NCBI GenBank assembly: GCA_963575745.1
Contig: CAUYUJ010014632.1
Span: 62,001-126,000 of the forward strand
Source: Prorocentrum cordatum
Taxonomy: Eukaryota > Sar > Dinophyceae > Prorocentrales > Prorocentraceae
Length of the DNA: 64,000 nucleotides
Direction of reading: 5' to 3'
Below are positions 22,240 through 31,279 of this stretch, in pieces. Under the pieces are notes generated by a model, which did not search any database, was not told the DNA's origin, and was given only the letters and a program-made list of their open reading frames with translations. The position numbers and the translations under genes are program-made. Every line of letters begins with the position of its first letter. Position 1 is the stretch's first letter.

Positions 22240-23930
22240 GATCTTGCACAACGCTATCAAGCACAGGCGCGTGGCATAGTCGTGCCTCCAGACTGCCTCT
22301 TGGGAACCTCGTGGGTCTTCGTGGGGGCATCTGCAGGGCTTCTGGGGGGTTCTCCAAGCTTTTTTTGGCCGTTGGAGGCCCCTCTTGGGTGCTTCTTGGG
22401 AGAGCGTCTTGGGGCTTCTTGGCGGTCCACTGGGGGCATTGTCGGGGTTCTCTGGGCAATCGGAAGGTGATGCTCTGCAATCTGAAGCCGTCATTGGCCG
22501 TCTTGGCTGCGTGGAGGCCCAACTTGAGGCCACCCGGGGCCACATTGAGGCAATCCAGAGGCCTTTCGGGGGCCCCCTGGAGGCAATTTTTCATGCATCG
22601 AGGGCACTGTTGGGCTATCTTGGGGCCCCTTGTACGTCTCCTGGGAGCCTTCTGGGGTCGCACCACTTCGGGCCTCTTAGGGCCTCGGCCTCTTGGGCGG
22701 AAGGCTCTTCTGTTGGGCTCGCGTTCCCCTTCTTGGGCCTGCCTTGGGCTCGTCTTGGGGCCCTCTCGGGCCGTCTTGGGCGCCTCTGGCGCCATCTTGG
22801 GGCCCTCTTCGGCTGCCTTGTGACCGTCTTCGAGGTCTATGGGGCTGCCTTGGAGCGGACTTGGGGGCATATGGGGCCGTCATGGAGCGTCAGGGTGTCA
22901 AAAGGCTGAAAATTCTAAAATACGTGGTGCTTATTCGGGCCTTCTTGGGAGGCCTCCTGGACCTCTTCGGCCATCTTGGGAGCTTCTTGAAGGCCTCGTG
23001 GATCCTTTTGGGGGCCTCTTGGGGCTTCCTGGAAGCCTCTCGGGTTGGACGGATCGGATTTTCGGTTCGTGTTGCCCCTCTTGGGCCCCTCTTGAGGCCG
23101 TCTTGAGGCCCTCTCGAGCCGTCTTGGGCGCCTCAGGTACCGTCTTGGGGCCTTCGTGGGCCGTCTTGAGGCCCTGTTGGAATCTCCTGGGCTATCTTGG
23201 AGCGGCCTTGGAGGCCTCTTGGGCCGTGTTGGAGCGTCGGCATGCTCAATGGCTGAAACCTCAAAACTCAATCAACAGCCTGTGGAAAGACACTGGTTTT
23301 GGCCTCTAGGGGCCTTCGTGAAGGCCTCTTGGAACCTCTTCGGCCCCGTGGGAAGTCTCTTGTGGCCTTTTAGGGCCTGGTGGGGGCCTCTCGAGGCCTC
23401 ATGAGAGCCTCTCGGGGTGGAAAGCTCGGATTTGTGGCCCCTCTTGAGGCCGTCTTGGGGCCCTCTCGGGCCGTCTTGGGCGCCTCAGGCGCCGTCCTGG
23501 GGCCTTCTTGGGCTGTCTTGTGGCCGTCTTCGAAGCCTCTGGGACTGTCTTGAAGCGGACATTCGAGGTCTCTTGGGCCGTCGTGGAGCGTCGGGAAACT
23601 GAAAATGCGAGAACAAGAAAATCCTTCACCAGCCAAAGGAACATCTACGATGTTCGCCTTCTGGGGCTTCTTGGGCAGCATTTCTGGAAGCCCCTTGGGG
23701 CGTCTTGGCAGCGCCCTTCCTGGCGATCTAGAGGTGTCGTTTTTCTGAGCATTCCTGGCGCCCTTCCATTCTTGGAGGCGTCGCGTTCGCGGTCCGGAGG
23801 CGCCATTTCTGGCGATCCGGGGCCGTCTTGGGGCGATAAGAAAAGGGCGCCCCAGCAGGGCCCCTGGGGCCCCCGGTCCTCCGATGCGGTGCCGAGGGCC
23901 CCGACCTGGGCACCCCCGCCTCATGCCCAG
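22240..23930 (-). repeat. TCTTGGGCCGTCTTGGGGCC array with ~350-bp units
   Basis: GGGCCGTCTTGGGCGCCTC units. A longer unit with GGAGCGTC(A/G)GG, a CTGAAA run and an AAAACGT/AAAATC-like spacer recurs near 22888, 23228 and 23590, a ~350-base period. Confidence 0.8.
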
Positions 23931-23932
23931 GG

Positions 23933-24112
23933 ATATGTATATATATATATATGTATATATACATGTATATATACACATATACATAGGTGTATATCAATAG
24001 ATACATATATAAGTGTATATATAAGCATAGACATAGACATCTATGTGTGTATACATACATACATACATACATACATACACACAAATATATATACACACAT
24101 ATATATATATAT
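23933..24112 (+). repeat. TATA/CATA microsatellite
   Basis: Mixed TATATA, ACATATA and CATACATACATACATA units. Confidence 0.95.
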
Positions 24113-24211
24113 TCACCGCCTGCCAAGAGCCCGAAGATCGATCCCCCAGGTGGTGGCCATCGATGGACCCCCGCCTCGGAAAATTCCAGTTGACAAAACC
24201 CCTTCGAGGTC

Positions 24212-24396
24212 CTCGACCCCGCCCAGGTGGAAGATGGCGGCCAGGTCCCGCCAGCACTGATCGACAGCCGCCCCCCACGGGTACTGCATCCAGTCGGAGG
24301 AGCTGCGGACGTGCTCGTCGCCGTCGAGGTCGTAGTAGGTTATGTTGCGGCAGATGCAGTCCTCAAACCCCTTCTCGGCGATGCGCCGATGAACTG
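24212..24396 (-). CDS. Exon of DUF3431-like gene (CWRDLAAIF segment)
   Basis: The longest clear exon of the gene. It reads VHRRIAEKGFEDCICRNI, then TYYDLDGDEHVRSSSDW, then QYPWGAAVDQCWRDLAAIF. Codons are strongly GC-ending. The acceptor is probably CTCCCAG|CAG. The donor GTCGAG|GACCTC is a GA donor matching acceptor CTTGAG|GACGGA at 17879, with GAGGAC repeated on both sides and frame phase 0 kept. A dispersed repeat (24433-24610) begins 37 bases upstream of the acceptor. Function within the family is not known to me. Confidence 0.55.
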
Positions 24397-24432
24397 CTGG
24401 GAGGTCATGGCAAGAACGATTCAACCTTTTTA

Positions 24433-24610
24433 TCCCGATTGAACCATTCAATCGGGTTAGCCCTGATTGAGCCCAGGACTAAACCTGGTGAGGCCAAGGT
24501 ACAAGGGATTCGGCGGAATCTGGCGGGACCATGCCGGATAAGGCCGTTTTTCGACCACAAGAATGCCAGCGCCGAAACTGAATTCGACCTCCCAGGAGTT
24601 GCATTCTGGG
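24433..24610 (+). repeat. TTCGACCAC..CAGCGCC dispersed repeat (family K), copy 1
   Basis: Shared order: GCGGGACCATGCCGGAT, TTTTTCGACCACAAGAATGC, CAGCGCCGAAACTGAATTC, CTCCCAGGAGTTGCAT. It lies just upstream of the acceptor of exon 24212-24396. Confidence 0.65.
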
Positions 24611-24733
24611 GGCAGGCCTTCCGAGAAGGCGGCGGGGCCTCCCAGAAGCTCCCCCGGCCCTCTGAGACGCCGACTGTGACTTCGAAGGAGGCTCGGGTTC
24701 TGCGTCGCTTAATGTAGGAACCCACGAAGGTCG

Positions 24734-24861
24734 TACGCGCCCAACCATGTACATGAACACGGCCCTTCGATCCGCGAGACCGGCCGCGTGATTGGAACAT
24801 TGACGCAATGCGTGCTCTCGAAACCAGCGTGGATTCATGTACGTGTACGTCCTCTTTTCGC
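24734..24861. repeat. TGTACATGAA short inverted-end repeat, copy 1
   Basis: Runs from ATGTACATGAACACGGCCC to GGATTCATGTACGTGTACG, so its ends are mutually inverted. About 85% identical to 38162-38290. The minus strand is open in two frames in both copies, but substitutions do not favour third positions. Confidence 0.65.
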
Positions 24862-24975
24862 TACTTTGGCGCTGAATCCCCGGAGCTCGCCAAAGGCGGC
24901 GCCGGAGGCGCCGCCGGGGGGCCCCAGGCGCGGATCCAAGAAATCCGCGCGGAGCGCCAAAAGTTTCTGCTTGTG
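24861..24975. mobile_element. GGCGCTCCGCGCGG fold-back element (family D), copy 1
   Basis: Right arm AAGAAATCCGCGCGGAGCGC with a degraded left arm (TTTGGCGCTGAATCCCCGGA) and a GGCGGCGCCGGAGGCGCCGC centre. It abuts a short repeat at 24734-24861. Confidence 0.65.
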
Positions 24976-25213
24976 TGGTTTGTTCTTCTTCGCACTCGTG
25001 GGGGGGGGAGGAAGGTGTGCTTGTCGGGCCCTGGAGGCCCCCTTCTGGGGCCCTCTTGAGGGCCCCTTCAGTGGGCCCTCCAGGAGGGCACCTGCTCTGC
25101 AGCCCTCGCTGCCCCCCCATTTCGCCCCCACGGGGGCCTTCGCTGCCTCTTCGCTGCCTTCATTCAAGAAAGAATGAAACAAATCGTCCCCACTTTTTTC
25201 CTTTTACGATGTT

Positions 25214-25247
25214 TAAATCTTCCTCCTGTTCATGGACAGGCCCGACT
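25214..25247. mobile_element. Family C element, single end
   Basis: Matches only the right end (CTTCCTCCTGTTCATGGACA, GGCCCGACT). The partner end was not found nearby. Confidence 0.5.
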
Positions 25248-25733
25248 CAACTCAAGGGGCCCTGAAGGGCTCCTTCAGGGGCCCGCGAGGCTTCTTTTCT
25301 GCAGCCTCGCGGCGCCCACGCAGAAAGCTTCTCAGAAGGCAGGATGCCTTCAGCCAAACCCCAGCGCGAAGAACATCCTTCCAAGAGCGTGAGACCCAGG
25401 GTGCACAAGAGCGTCCAATTATGAGCATCGTTAATCCGATCCCCATCCCCAGCGGCGTCGCCAGGGCCCCACTGGCCGACTTACCCCCCTCGATGGGGAT
25501 ACAGGTCGCTCCCTTTCGGGTTCCGGAGGGTACATCCCCAACCGGGGTGGCAATTTGGTGGGGGCCTCGACGGGGATGGGGAAGGGGATGGAGATCGGTC
25601 AAACGACACCGAAATCAACACGCACAACACGGGGGCACCCTCCCCGAGACGGCCTCGGTCTTATGCCCTCGGCCCGACAGCTCTGCGCCTCGTGTGCGAC
25701 GGCCCGCCCCCCAGGGCGGCGCGCGCCGTGGAC

Positions 25734-25814
25734 CTTCCAGCGGTAGTCGTCCTGTACGAAGATCATCAGCGCGGGGAGGTCGTGGTAGTGGTCCACGATG
25801 AACTTGAGGCCCGC
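25734..25814 (-). CDS. Exon of DUF3431-like gene (IVDHYHDLP core)
   Basis: The frame reads AGLKFIVDHYHDLP, then ALMIFVQDDYRWK. This is the most recognisable part: DUF3431-like proteins carry a conserved F-I-x-D-x-Y-x-x-L-P...F-V-Q/H motif here. Codons are GC-ending. A GT donor lies at TGGAAG|GTCCAC, though the frame stays open into VHGARRPGG and the true end may be further on. No AG acceptor stands directly before AGLKF; CTCAAG|TTC is the nearest, so the 5' edge is unresolved. The upstream flank is a long GT/GC-rich microsatellite. Confidence 0.55.
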
Positions 25815-25854
25815 GGCCGCGTCATGGCGCGGCGGATGCGCGCGATGCGCGTTC

Positions 25855-26127
25855 GTGCATGTGCGCGCGTGCGTGCGTGCCTGTGTGCGTGTGCGTGTGC
25901 GTGCGCGTGCGCGTGCGCGTGCGCGTGCGCGTGTGCGTGCGCGTGTGCGTGTGCGTGTGCGTGTGCGTGTGCGTGTGCGTGTGCGTGTGCGTGTGCGTGT
26001 GCGTGTGCGTGTGCGTGTGCGTGCGTGCGTGTGTGTGTGTGTGAGTGTGTGTGTCTGTGTGTGCGTGTGCGTGTGCGTGCGTGCGTATGTGTGCGTGCGT
26101 ATGTATGTGTTGTGTGCGTGTGTGTGT
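25855..26127 (+). repeat. (GTGC/GTGT)n microsatellite
   Basis: GTGCGTGTGCGTG repeats over 270 bases, ending at a family J element. It forms the upstream flank (minus sense) of the core exon at 25734. Confidence 0.95.
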
Positions 26128-26303
26128 TAAGATGAAGCCAAGACGACGCCAACATCGGGCGATGATAAATCGAGAATGTCTGCGACCCCGCGGCTCTGGA
26201 AGATATCTCGGGTGCCGCGGCCATCTCGGAGCGTCCGGGAACGCCCTGAGAGCGTTCCGGAACGCTCTTGAGCGAACGTATCCTCGTCCTAGCCCCGACC
26301 GAT
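26128..26303 (+). repeat. Family J palindromic element, copy 3
   Basis: Contains GAGAGCGTTCCGGAACGCTC and the closing block TATCCTCGTCCTAGCCCCGA. It follows directly on the GT-rich microsatellite. Confidence 0.72.
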
Positions 26304-26654
26304 GTGTCTGAGTGTATTTGTGTGTGTGCGCATGTGTGTGCGTGTGTGTAGACTTATGTTGTTCGCATCGTAGGCTGGATCATCATAAGTGTAGACGTGT
26401 ACCGTGGCCTCGTCCTCCCACCGCCCATCCCGCCCCCGGCATCCACGCCCGAACGGCTCATGGCGACGGCGGCTACGGGACCCTTCTAGACGCGCGCGCG
26501 CGATTGCTGCTCCACGTTCTCCGCCCTGTCGCTGCGAGCAGGGCCGCGGCGCCAACAAAGCGGGTTTGCGTGTGTGTGCTCCTGCACCTGCCTGTCCTGC
26601 CTGCCCTGTTCCCTCCTGTACGCTCCAACGCACGGCGTTAAGCGACAACTCCTG

Positions 26655-26885
26655 GAAAGTCTTCGTGGGACCGACTGCAAGCGATTGCGGCCCGACTGAT
26701 GGGTCACTGGGACGGCCTGTCCCAAAGTAAGCCCGGGACTTAAACCAATTTAGGCTGGACTGAGCGGGACCAAACGGAATGATGCTGCAAGATTGCACCA
26801 GATCTGGCCGGGTTTCGACCACGGATGCACCAGCGCCGATGCTGAGCATGACCTCCCAGAAGTACTGTCCTAACGGTCCTACACA
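26655..26885 (+). repeat. Family K dispersed repeat, copy 2
   Basis: Starts near ACAACTCCTGGAAAGTCTTC and carries GTTTCGACCACGGATGCACC, AGCGCCGATGCTGA and CCTCCCAGAAGT. Confidence 0.65.
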
Positions 26886-26954
26886 CGATGGTCGGCATAA
26901 TCCTGAGACGAAGGCAGGAAGAAAACAAATTCACGTGAGGACAAATCTGGGGTT

Positions 26955-27117
26955 AGGTCGGGCATGTCATCCTACAAACGGAATTTTGGCGGGAAAATGC
27001 AAAATAGCTGTTTTTCTTTCAGAACAAAAAAGCATAATCAGACATAGTAAAAAAACCCGTCCCCAGACTTCTGTACTATTTTTGAATATTCCTCCTGTAG
27101 AGGGACCCGCCCGACTT
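26955..27117. mobile_element. Family C element, copy 5
   Basis: Left end AGGTCGGGCATGTCATCCTA and right end ATTCCTCCTGTAGAGGGACC, CGCCCGACTT, around a core with GGCGGGAAAATGC. Confidence 0.8.
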
Positions 27118-27119
27118 CA

Positions 27120-27268
27120 TCATCAGGCGAAGGCAGGAAGACAACAAATCCACACGAAGATAAATCTAGGGGCACCGCGGCCTCTCCACAACGCTCCAAG
27201 CGATCTGAGAGCGCTCCGGAGGGCCAATTATGGGCCGATGCATCCTCGTCGTAGGCCTGCCTGAGATT
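27120..27268 (+). repeat. Family J palindromic element, copy 4, decayed
   Basis: GATAAATCTAGGGGCACCGC, GGCC opens and GCATCCTCGTCGTAGGCC closes. The palindrome is reduced to GAGAGCGCTCCGGAGG. Confidence 0.6.
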
Positions 27269-27360
27269 CACGGTGAGTGCTACTTCAGATTTCGTAATAG
27301 AAAGGAGGGGGTCACAACCCTCCCAGACGAGAAATTTTAGAGCCCCCCAGGCCATCATAA

Positions 27361-27695
27361 TCTTTTTAGGGCTATAGGGTTATTGGACTATGAGGGTATG
27401 GGGTTATAGGGCTGTAGGGCTATAGAGCTATAGGGCTATAGAGCTATAGGGCTATAATGCTATAGGGTTACAGCGCTATTGGGCTATAGGGCTATTGGGC
27501 TATAGGGCTACAAGGCTATCGGGCTATAAGGCTATGAACCTATATACCTATAGGGCTATCAAACTATAGGGCTACCGAACACCCGGACACCCAAGCACCT
27601 AGGCACCCGAGCGTGCCGCCGAAATCGGCGGCGCACCTAACCTAACCATATGAATCCGCTAGGACCCCGACAGAGACCAGCTCCGATTGGGGAAT
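27361..27695 (+). repeat. GGGCTATA octamer array plus conserved tail, copy 1
   Basis: About 25 degenerate GGGCTATA units, then CACCCGGACACCC-type repeats, CCGAAATCGGC and a tail ending CTCCGATTGGGGAAT. The same four-part order occurs at 54333-54797. Confidence 0.82.
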
Positions 27696-28197
27696 GTTTG
27701 CGCATTTGTGATCATTCTATCTATGGGGCGATTGATCCTCACCGTAGGCATGCCGGAAATCCTCCGTCAAGGCTGCCCGCTTCGGTTACATGTGGCGAAT
27801 GCAAGCCCATTGCCGCGTTAACGGTAAAGAGTGCGCATATTACCGGGCCCTGGAAAGGGGCACCGAGACCAACACGCGGCTTGCCTCCACCGGGAGCGGA
27901 TCGCCTGAGTGTGTGGGCTGGTGGCCATCTCTGGGCCGCCTGCGAAGCCCGGCTACTACAACGATCACCGACATCAGGAGCATCTCAGTCGATACTGGTC
28001 CTGCTGTCAACATGGAGGCTTCCTGCGCTGGGCCCCTTGTTTTTGCTCGTCGTGCCTGCTGCGGACCAGCAGTCTGGGCCAACGAGGCCCACCTGGAGTG
28101 CCGAGGCCAGCACGCCCCGAGCTGCCTCCTCCAGGTCCCAGAGGCTGGGACTTCTGGGTGAGGGGGAGACCCGAAGACTCCTCCCCCTCGTTTGTAC

Positions 28198-28395
28198 CCT
28201 CCTCCTCCTCCTCCTCCTCCTCGTCCTCGTCCTCCTCCTCCTCTTTCTCCTCCTCCTCCTCCTCCTCCTCCTCCTCCTCCTCCTCCTCCTCCTCCTCCTC
28301 CTCCTCCTCCTCCTCCTCCTCCTCCTCCTCCTCCTCCTCCTCCTCCTCCCTCCTCCCTCCTCCTCCCTCCTCCTCTCCTCCTCCTCCTCCCTCCC
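28198..28395 (+). repeat. (TCC)n microsatellite
   Basis: About 190 bases of nearly pure TCC. With the GGA tract at 28600 it could form a long inverted hairpin around a 200-base GC-rich centre. Confidence 0.95.
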
Positions 28396-28599
28396 AGTGA
28401 GGTCAGAACAACTCGCCCAAAACACTGCAAGGTCGGGTTGGGCTTGTGGGGCCGGCGCTGAGGCCCCACCCTGCCCCGCGAGGCGCGCCAGCGGCGGCGC
28501 CGGGGACACCGTCCGGGGCGTCCAGCGCCGACCCGAGGGCTCCGCGAAGGGGCCTCCACGATGGCATCGGCAGGAGCTCGGCGAGGGACAACAGCGCCA

Positions 28600-28775
28600 G
28601 GAGGGGGGAGGAGAGGGGAGGAGGGGGGAGGAGGAGGAGGAGGAGGAGGAGGAGGAGGAGGAGGAGGAGGAGGAGGAGGAGGAGGAGGAGGAGGAGGAGG
28701 AGGAGGAGGAGGAGGACGAGGAGGACGAGGAGGAGGACGAGGAGGACGAGGAGGACGAGGAAGAGGAGGAGGAGG
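28600..28775 (+). repeat. (GGA)n microsatellite
   Basis: Purine tract complementary to the tract at 28198-28395. Between them, 28437-28590 has high GC in all frames and no clear coding frame. Confidence 0.95.
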
Positions 28776-28924
28776 TAAGGCCTCTGGTTGCACACGGACA
28801 GCACCCCCAGGTAGTCCTGGCCTCCTCAACACCCCAACCCTGGGGCGCCGAGCGTCCCATCGGGACAAACATGGTAACGCTCACAAGGCTCTGTCCTCGA
28901 TCTCCCAACTTCCCAAAGGCAGCC

Positions 28925-29144
28925 CAGTATCGAATCGATGAGTCGGACCGGCGATCGATATGAATCGGATGGGCGGATATCGGAAGCCGAGTCGGGAAAA
29001 GTCGAATCGGTGGAAATCTGCGGGCTAGTTGGCCTCCGTTGAGAAATCGGAGCCCACATCGGAATCCAAAATCGAATCGAATCGGAATCGGAAACCGTCG
29101 AAAGCGAATCGAATCGAATCGGAGGAATCGAAACGAGCCCTGCT
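28925..29144 (+). repeat. TCGAATCG-rich dispersed repeat, copy 3
   Basis: Begins AGTATCGAATCGATGAGTCG and ends GGAATCGAAACGAGCCCTGC, nearly identical in its end to copy 1. Confidence 0.7.
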
Positions 29145-29204
29145 CCCCCCCCCCAATGCACCCCTCCTCAGACCCACCATTTCCTCGGACCCTCCCAGGA
29201 TAAT

Positions 29205-29330
29205 ATCCTGAGCCTCTCAGGAGACTCTCAGGAACCTCTCAGGAGCCTCTCGGGGGCATCTCAGGAGCCTCTCAGGACCCACCCGACAGCCTCTGTAAAG
29301 CATCTTAGGAGCCTCGCTGGAGCTTCGTAG
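29205..29330 (+). repeat. CTCTCAGGAGCC minisatellite
   Basis: About nine 12-base units (CTCTCAGGAGCC, CTCTCAGGAACC), degenerate. Confidence 0.8.
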
Positions 29331-29394
29331 GACCGTCCCAGACCCTTTCGGATCGGTATTGGGTGAGTGCGCGCAGCAGCGCAGCTGAATACAC

Positions 29395-29472
29395 TGTCCC
29401 CTCGTACCCGAAGTTGGGAACGAACAGCGGCTGGTCCTCGTAGAGGCGCTGGTATAAGAATACCTTTCGGCC
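29395..29472 (-). CDS. Exon of DUF3431-like gene (FVPNFGYEGT segment)
   Basis: The frame reads GRKVFLYQRLYEDQP, then LFVPNFGYEGT, with GC-ending codons and an acceptor GTCACAG|GGCC. The F-L-Y-Q-R-L...P-N-F-G-Y-E-G-x segment normally stands directly before the V-Y-L-K-F-I-V-D-H-Y core in this family, and the core is found at 25734-25814, so order and strand agree. The 3' edge is either ACA|GTGTAT or just after GTGTAT. The intron below holds elements, a TCC tract, a GGGCTATA array and a GT microsatellite. Confidence 0.5.
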
Positions 29473-29868
29473 CTGTGACGGACGCGTGGGGAATGCTGTA
29501 GCGGTGTGCACGGAGAGCAAGGAGTGGGTAGAGGAGGTGATGGGGAGTGTGAGGTGAGGATCAGGAGGGAAAGAAAGAGGAGGAGGAGAGGGAGAGACGA
29601 AGGAAAAGGACGGTGAGGCTATACGGAGTAGGAGGACCAAGCAGGTGGCGGCGGGGTAGGAAACAGATGCTGGGGCGCACGACAGGACGACGACGAGCAG
29701 AAAAAGGTAACGGAAGCGGGGGGGGCCAGACAGAAGGGGCAGGTGGAGGAGGAGGAAGAGGTGGAAGAGGGCGCGACAATTTGGCATGAAATAAATCATC
29801 CTGAGGGAAGCGGGTCCCGCATCCCAAGTTTCACGCAAAGCTGTCCGTCATTCGGAAAAGAACATTAT

Positions 29869-30034
29869 ACGCATAAACAGAAACTGTTGGAGGTCCACGC
29901 GGATCTCTTGGATCGTCGCTGTGCCTCCCTCACTGGCACGGAGTGATCAAAGGGCGGCGCAGGAGACGCCACGAATGGGTCCCTCCGCATATCTAAGAAG
30001 TCCGCGTGGAGCTCCGAAAGTTTATATCTACGCC
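29869..30034. mobile_element. Family D fold-back element, copy 2
   Basis: Left arm ATAAACAGAAACTGTTGGAG, GTCCACGCGGATCTCTTGG; right arm AAGAAGTCCGCGTGGAGCTC, CGAAAGTTTATA. Long complementary arms, diverged copy. Confidence 0.7.
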
Positions 30035-30156
30035 GCTGCTTTCTCTGAGACATGGAGTGAAGGAGAGGATGACAGGCGGGGGGAGGATACAGAGATGAGA
30101 GTGTACAGGCAGGAGGGGGATGAGGTGGGAGGGAAGAAGGGGGTGGGCGGGGTGAG

Positions 30157-30300
30157 TGGGGAGGAGGAGGAGGAGGGAAAGGAGGAGCATAAGGAGGAGG
30201 AGAAGGAGCAGGATGAGGAAGAGGATGAGGAGGAGGAGGAGGAGGAGGAGGAGGAGGAGGAGGAGGGGGTGGCGCATGGGGAGGAGGGGGAGGGAGGAGG
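30157..30300 (+). repeat. (GGA)n microsatellite
   Basis: AGGAGGAGGAGGAGGAGG tract immediately downstream (minus-strand sense) of the exon piece at 30377. Confidence 0.92.
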
Positions 30301-30376
30301 GTGGAGGACCGCCGAGCGCTCCCCAAGATAGGCCCAGAAAGGTCGTCTCGAGAACGGCCTAGGCGACGAAGGCTCG

Positions 30377-30444
30377 CCCCACCTCTTGTGAACGGCCGGC
30401 ACCACGACGACGTCCTCCTTCTCGCCCGCCGGATCGTCCACCAC
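30377..30444 (-). CDS. Exon piece of DUF3431-like gene (VVVVPAVHKR)
   Basis: The frame reads VVDDPAGEKEDVVVVPAVHKR's two halves, VVDDPAGEKE and DVVVVPAVHKR, with GC-ending codons. A V-V-P-A-V-H-K-like stretch just before the L-Y-Q-R segment fits recalled relatives. Its upstream edge is also the edge of an 8-base target-site duplication (CTCTCGTG on the plus strand) of the 249-bp element at 30452-30700. The other side of that element, 30709-30750, continues the same frame. The donor could be AAGAG|GTGGGG or a GA site a few bases later; the phase to the next exon is not settled. Confidence 0.4.
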
Positions 30445-30451
30445 TCTCGTG

Positions 30452-30700
30452 CTTAGTGGGCCATGGACACGACAGGGCTGTTTTTTTTACTGGTTCCGTT
30501 TCGCCGTTTTTGTTGCCGGCTCCGACGCCATGTTCTTTTCCGGTTCCGTTGCCGGTTTCTTGACGGCTCGCGCTCCGGTTCCAATCCTGGAGCCGTGTAT
30601 TTGCCGTTTCCGGTCGCCGGGTGTTTTCCCGTGCCCATTTCAAGAAGCACTTGTTCGAAAAGGGTGAAAAACGGCCCTGCCGTTTCTGGGGCCCACTAAG
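30452..30700 (+). mobile_element. 249-bp element with 8-bp target duplication
   Basis: Inverted ends CTTAGTGGGCC and GGCCCACTAAG, inner arms ACGACAGGGCTGTTTTT and GAAAAACGGCCCTGCCGT. Perfect 8-bp duplication CTCTCGTG at 30444-30451 and 30701-30708. The 8-bp length fits hAT-like elements, which is inference only. It lies exactly at the edge of an exon piece of the minus-strand gene. Confidence 0.85.
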
Positions 30701-30708
30701 CTCTCGTG

Positions 30709-30750
30709 CACCCATCGCTATCCCTCCTGTCGTCGACCAGCTCCACCTTG
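30709..30750 (-). CDS. Possible exon piece (VELVDDRRDSDGC)
   Basis: The minus strand reads KVELVDDRRDSDGCTR into the 8-base target duplication. If the 249-bp element and one copy of the duplication are removed, the frame runs straight on into VVDDPAGEKE. The acceptor is CCTAAG|CAAGG, beside a dispersed repeat beginning at 30751. GGAGCTGG occurs here and, in the same frame, in the exon at 37009-37102 (AEL / VEL), so the true join may fall inside that repeat. It is either a real mini-exon split by an element or intron debris. Confidence 0.3.
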
Positions 30751-30995
30751 CTTAGGAGGCAACTCCTGGAACAGTCTTCGCCAGATCGGTACAAGGCTGT
30801 TGAGCCCTATGAGGCCAATTAAGAAGCCATTCGAACGTACGAGGCCGGCTTGAGGCCGATAAGAAAACAACTTAAAGGGCATAGGACGGGTTAAATCAAA
30901 TTCAACGGGATGAAACTGGATTATGCTCGTTTTCGACCACTGGAATACCAGCGCCAAGGTTGAATTAAACCTCCCAGAAATTGCATCCGGAATCA
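30751..30995 (+). repeat. Family K dispersed repeat, copy 3
   Basis: Starts GGCAACTCCTGGAACAGTCT and carries TTTTCGACCACTGGAATACC, AGCGCC, CCTCCCAGAAATTGCAT. Its left edge coincides with the acceptor of the exon piece at 30709-30750. Confidence 0.65.
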
Positions 30996-31279
30996 TGTGT
31001 CGAACACATCCGTTAGGGGTTCAACGTCGAATGCGGTCCATTGGCACGCATTAGATGTTCGAGATTTCTATAGGCTTACTTGAATATCCGCCGATCCGGC
31101 GTGTGAGTTTCAAGGAGTCTCAGCTACAGCCTCGAGGCTGAGCCTCAGCCTCTGGGGGGGTTGCCGGGGTGGCTCTGCCGGGGAAGGGGGGGTGGGGGGG
31201 GGGAGGGGCGAGTTTCCGGCGGATGCGTTTTTTGACACCCCTCACAAGGATCGTGGCCTCCGAAGGGGTTCCGAACTCG

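Noticed and set aside
24734-24861. Minus-strand MNPRWFREHALRQC as an exon, with a second copy at 38.2 kb
   Set aside because: The ends are inverted repeats of each other, two frames are open in both copies and substitutions are not concentrated at third positions.
26360-26430. Minus-strand ATVHVYTYDDPAYDA, exostosin-like start
   Set aside because: Weak codon bias, overlaps GT-rich low complexity, and does not fit between the flanking exons of the main gene.
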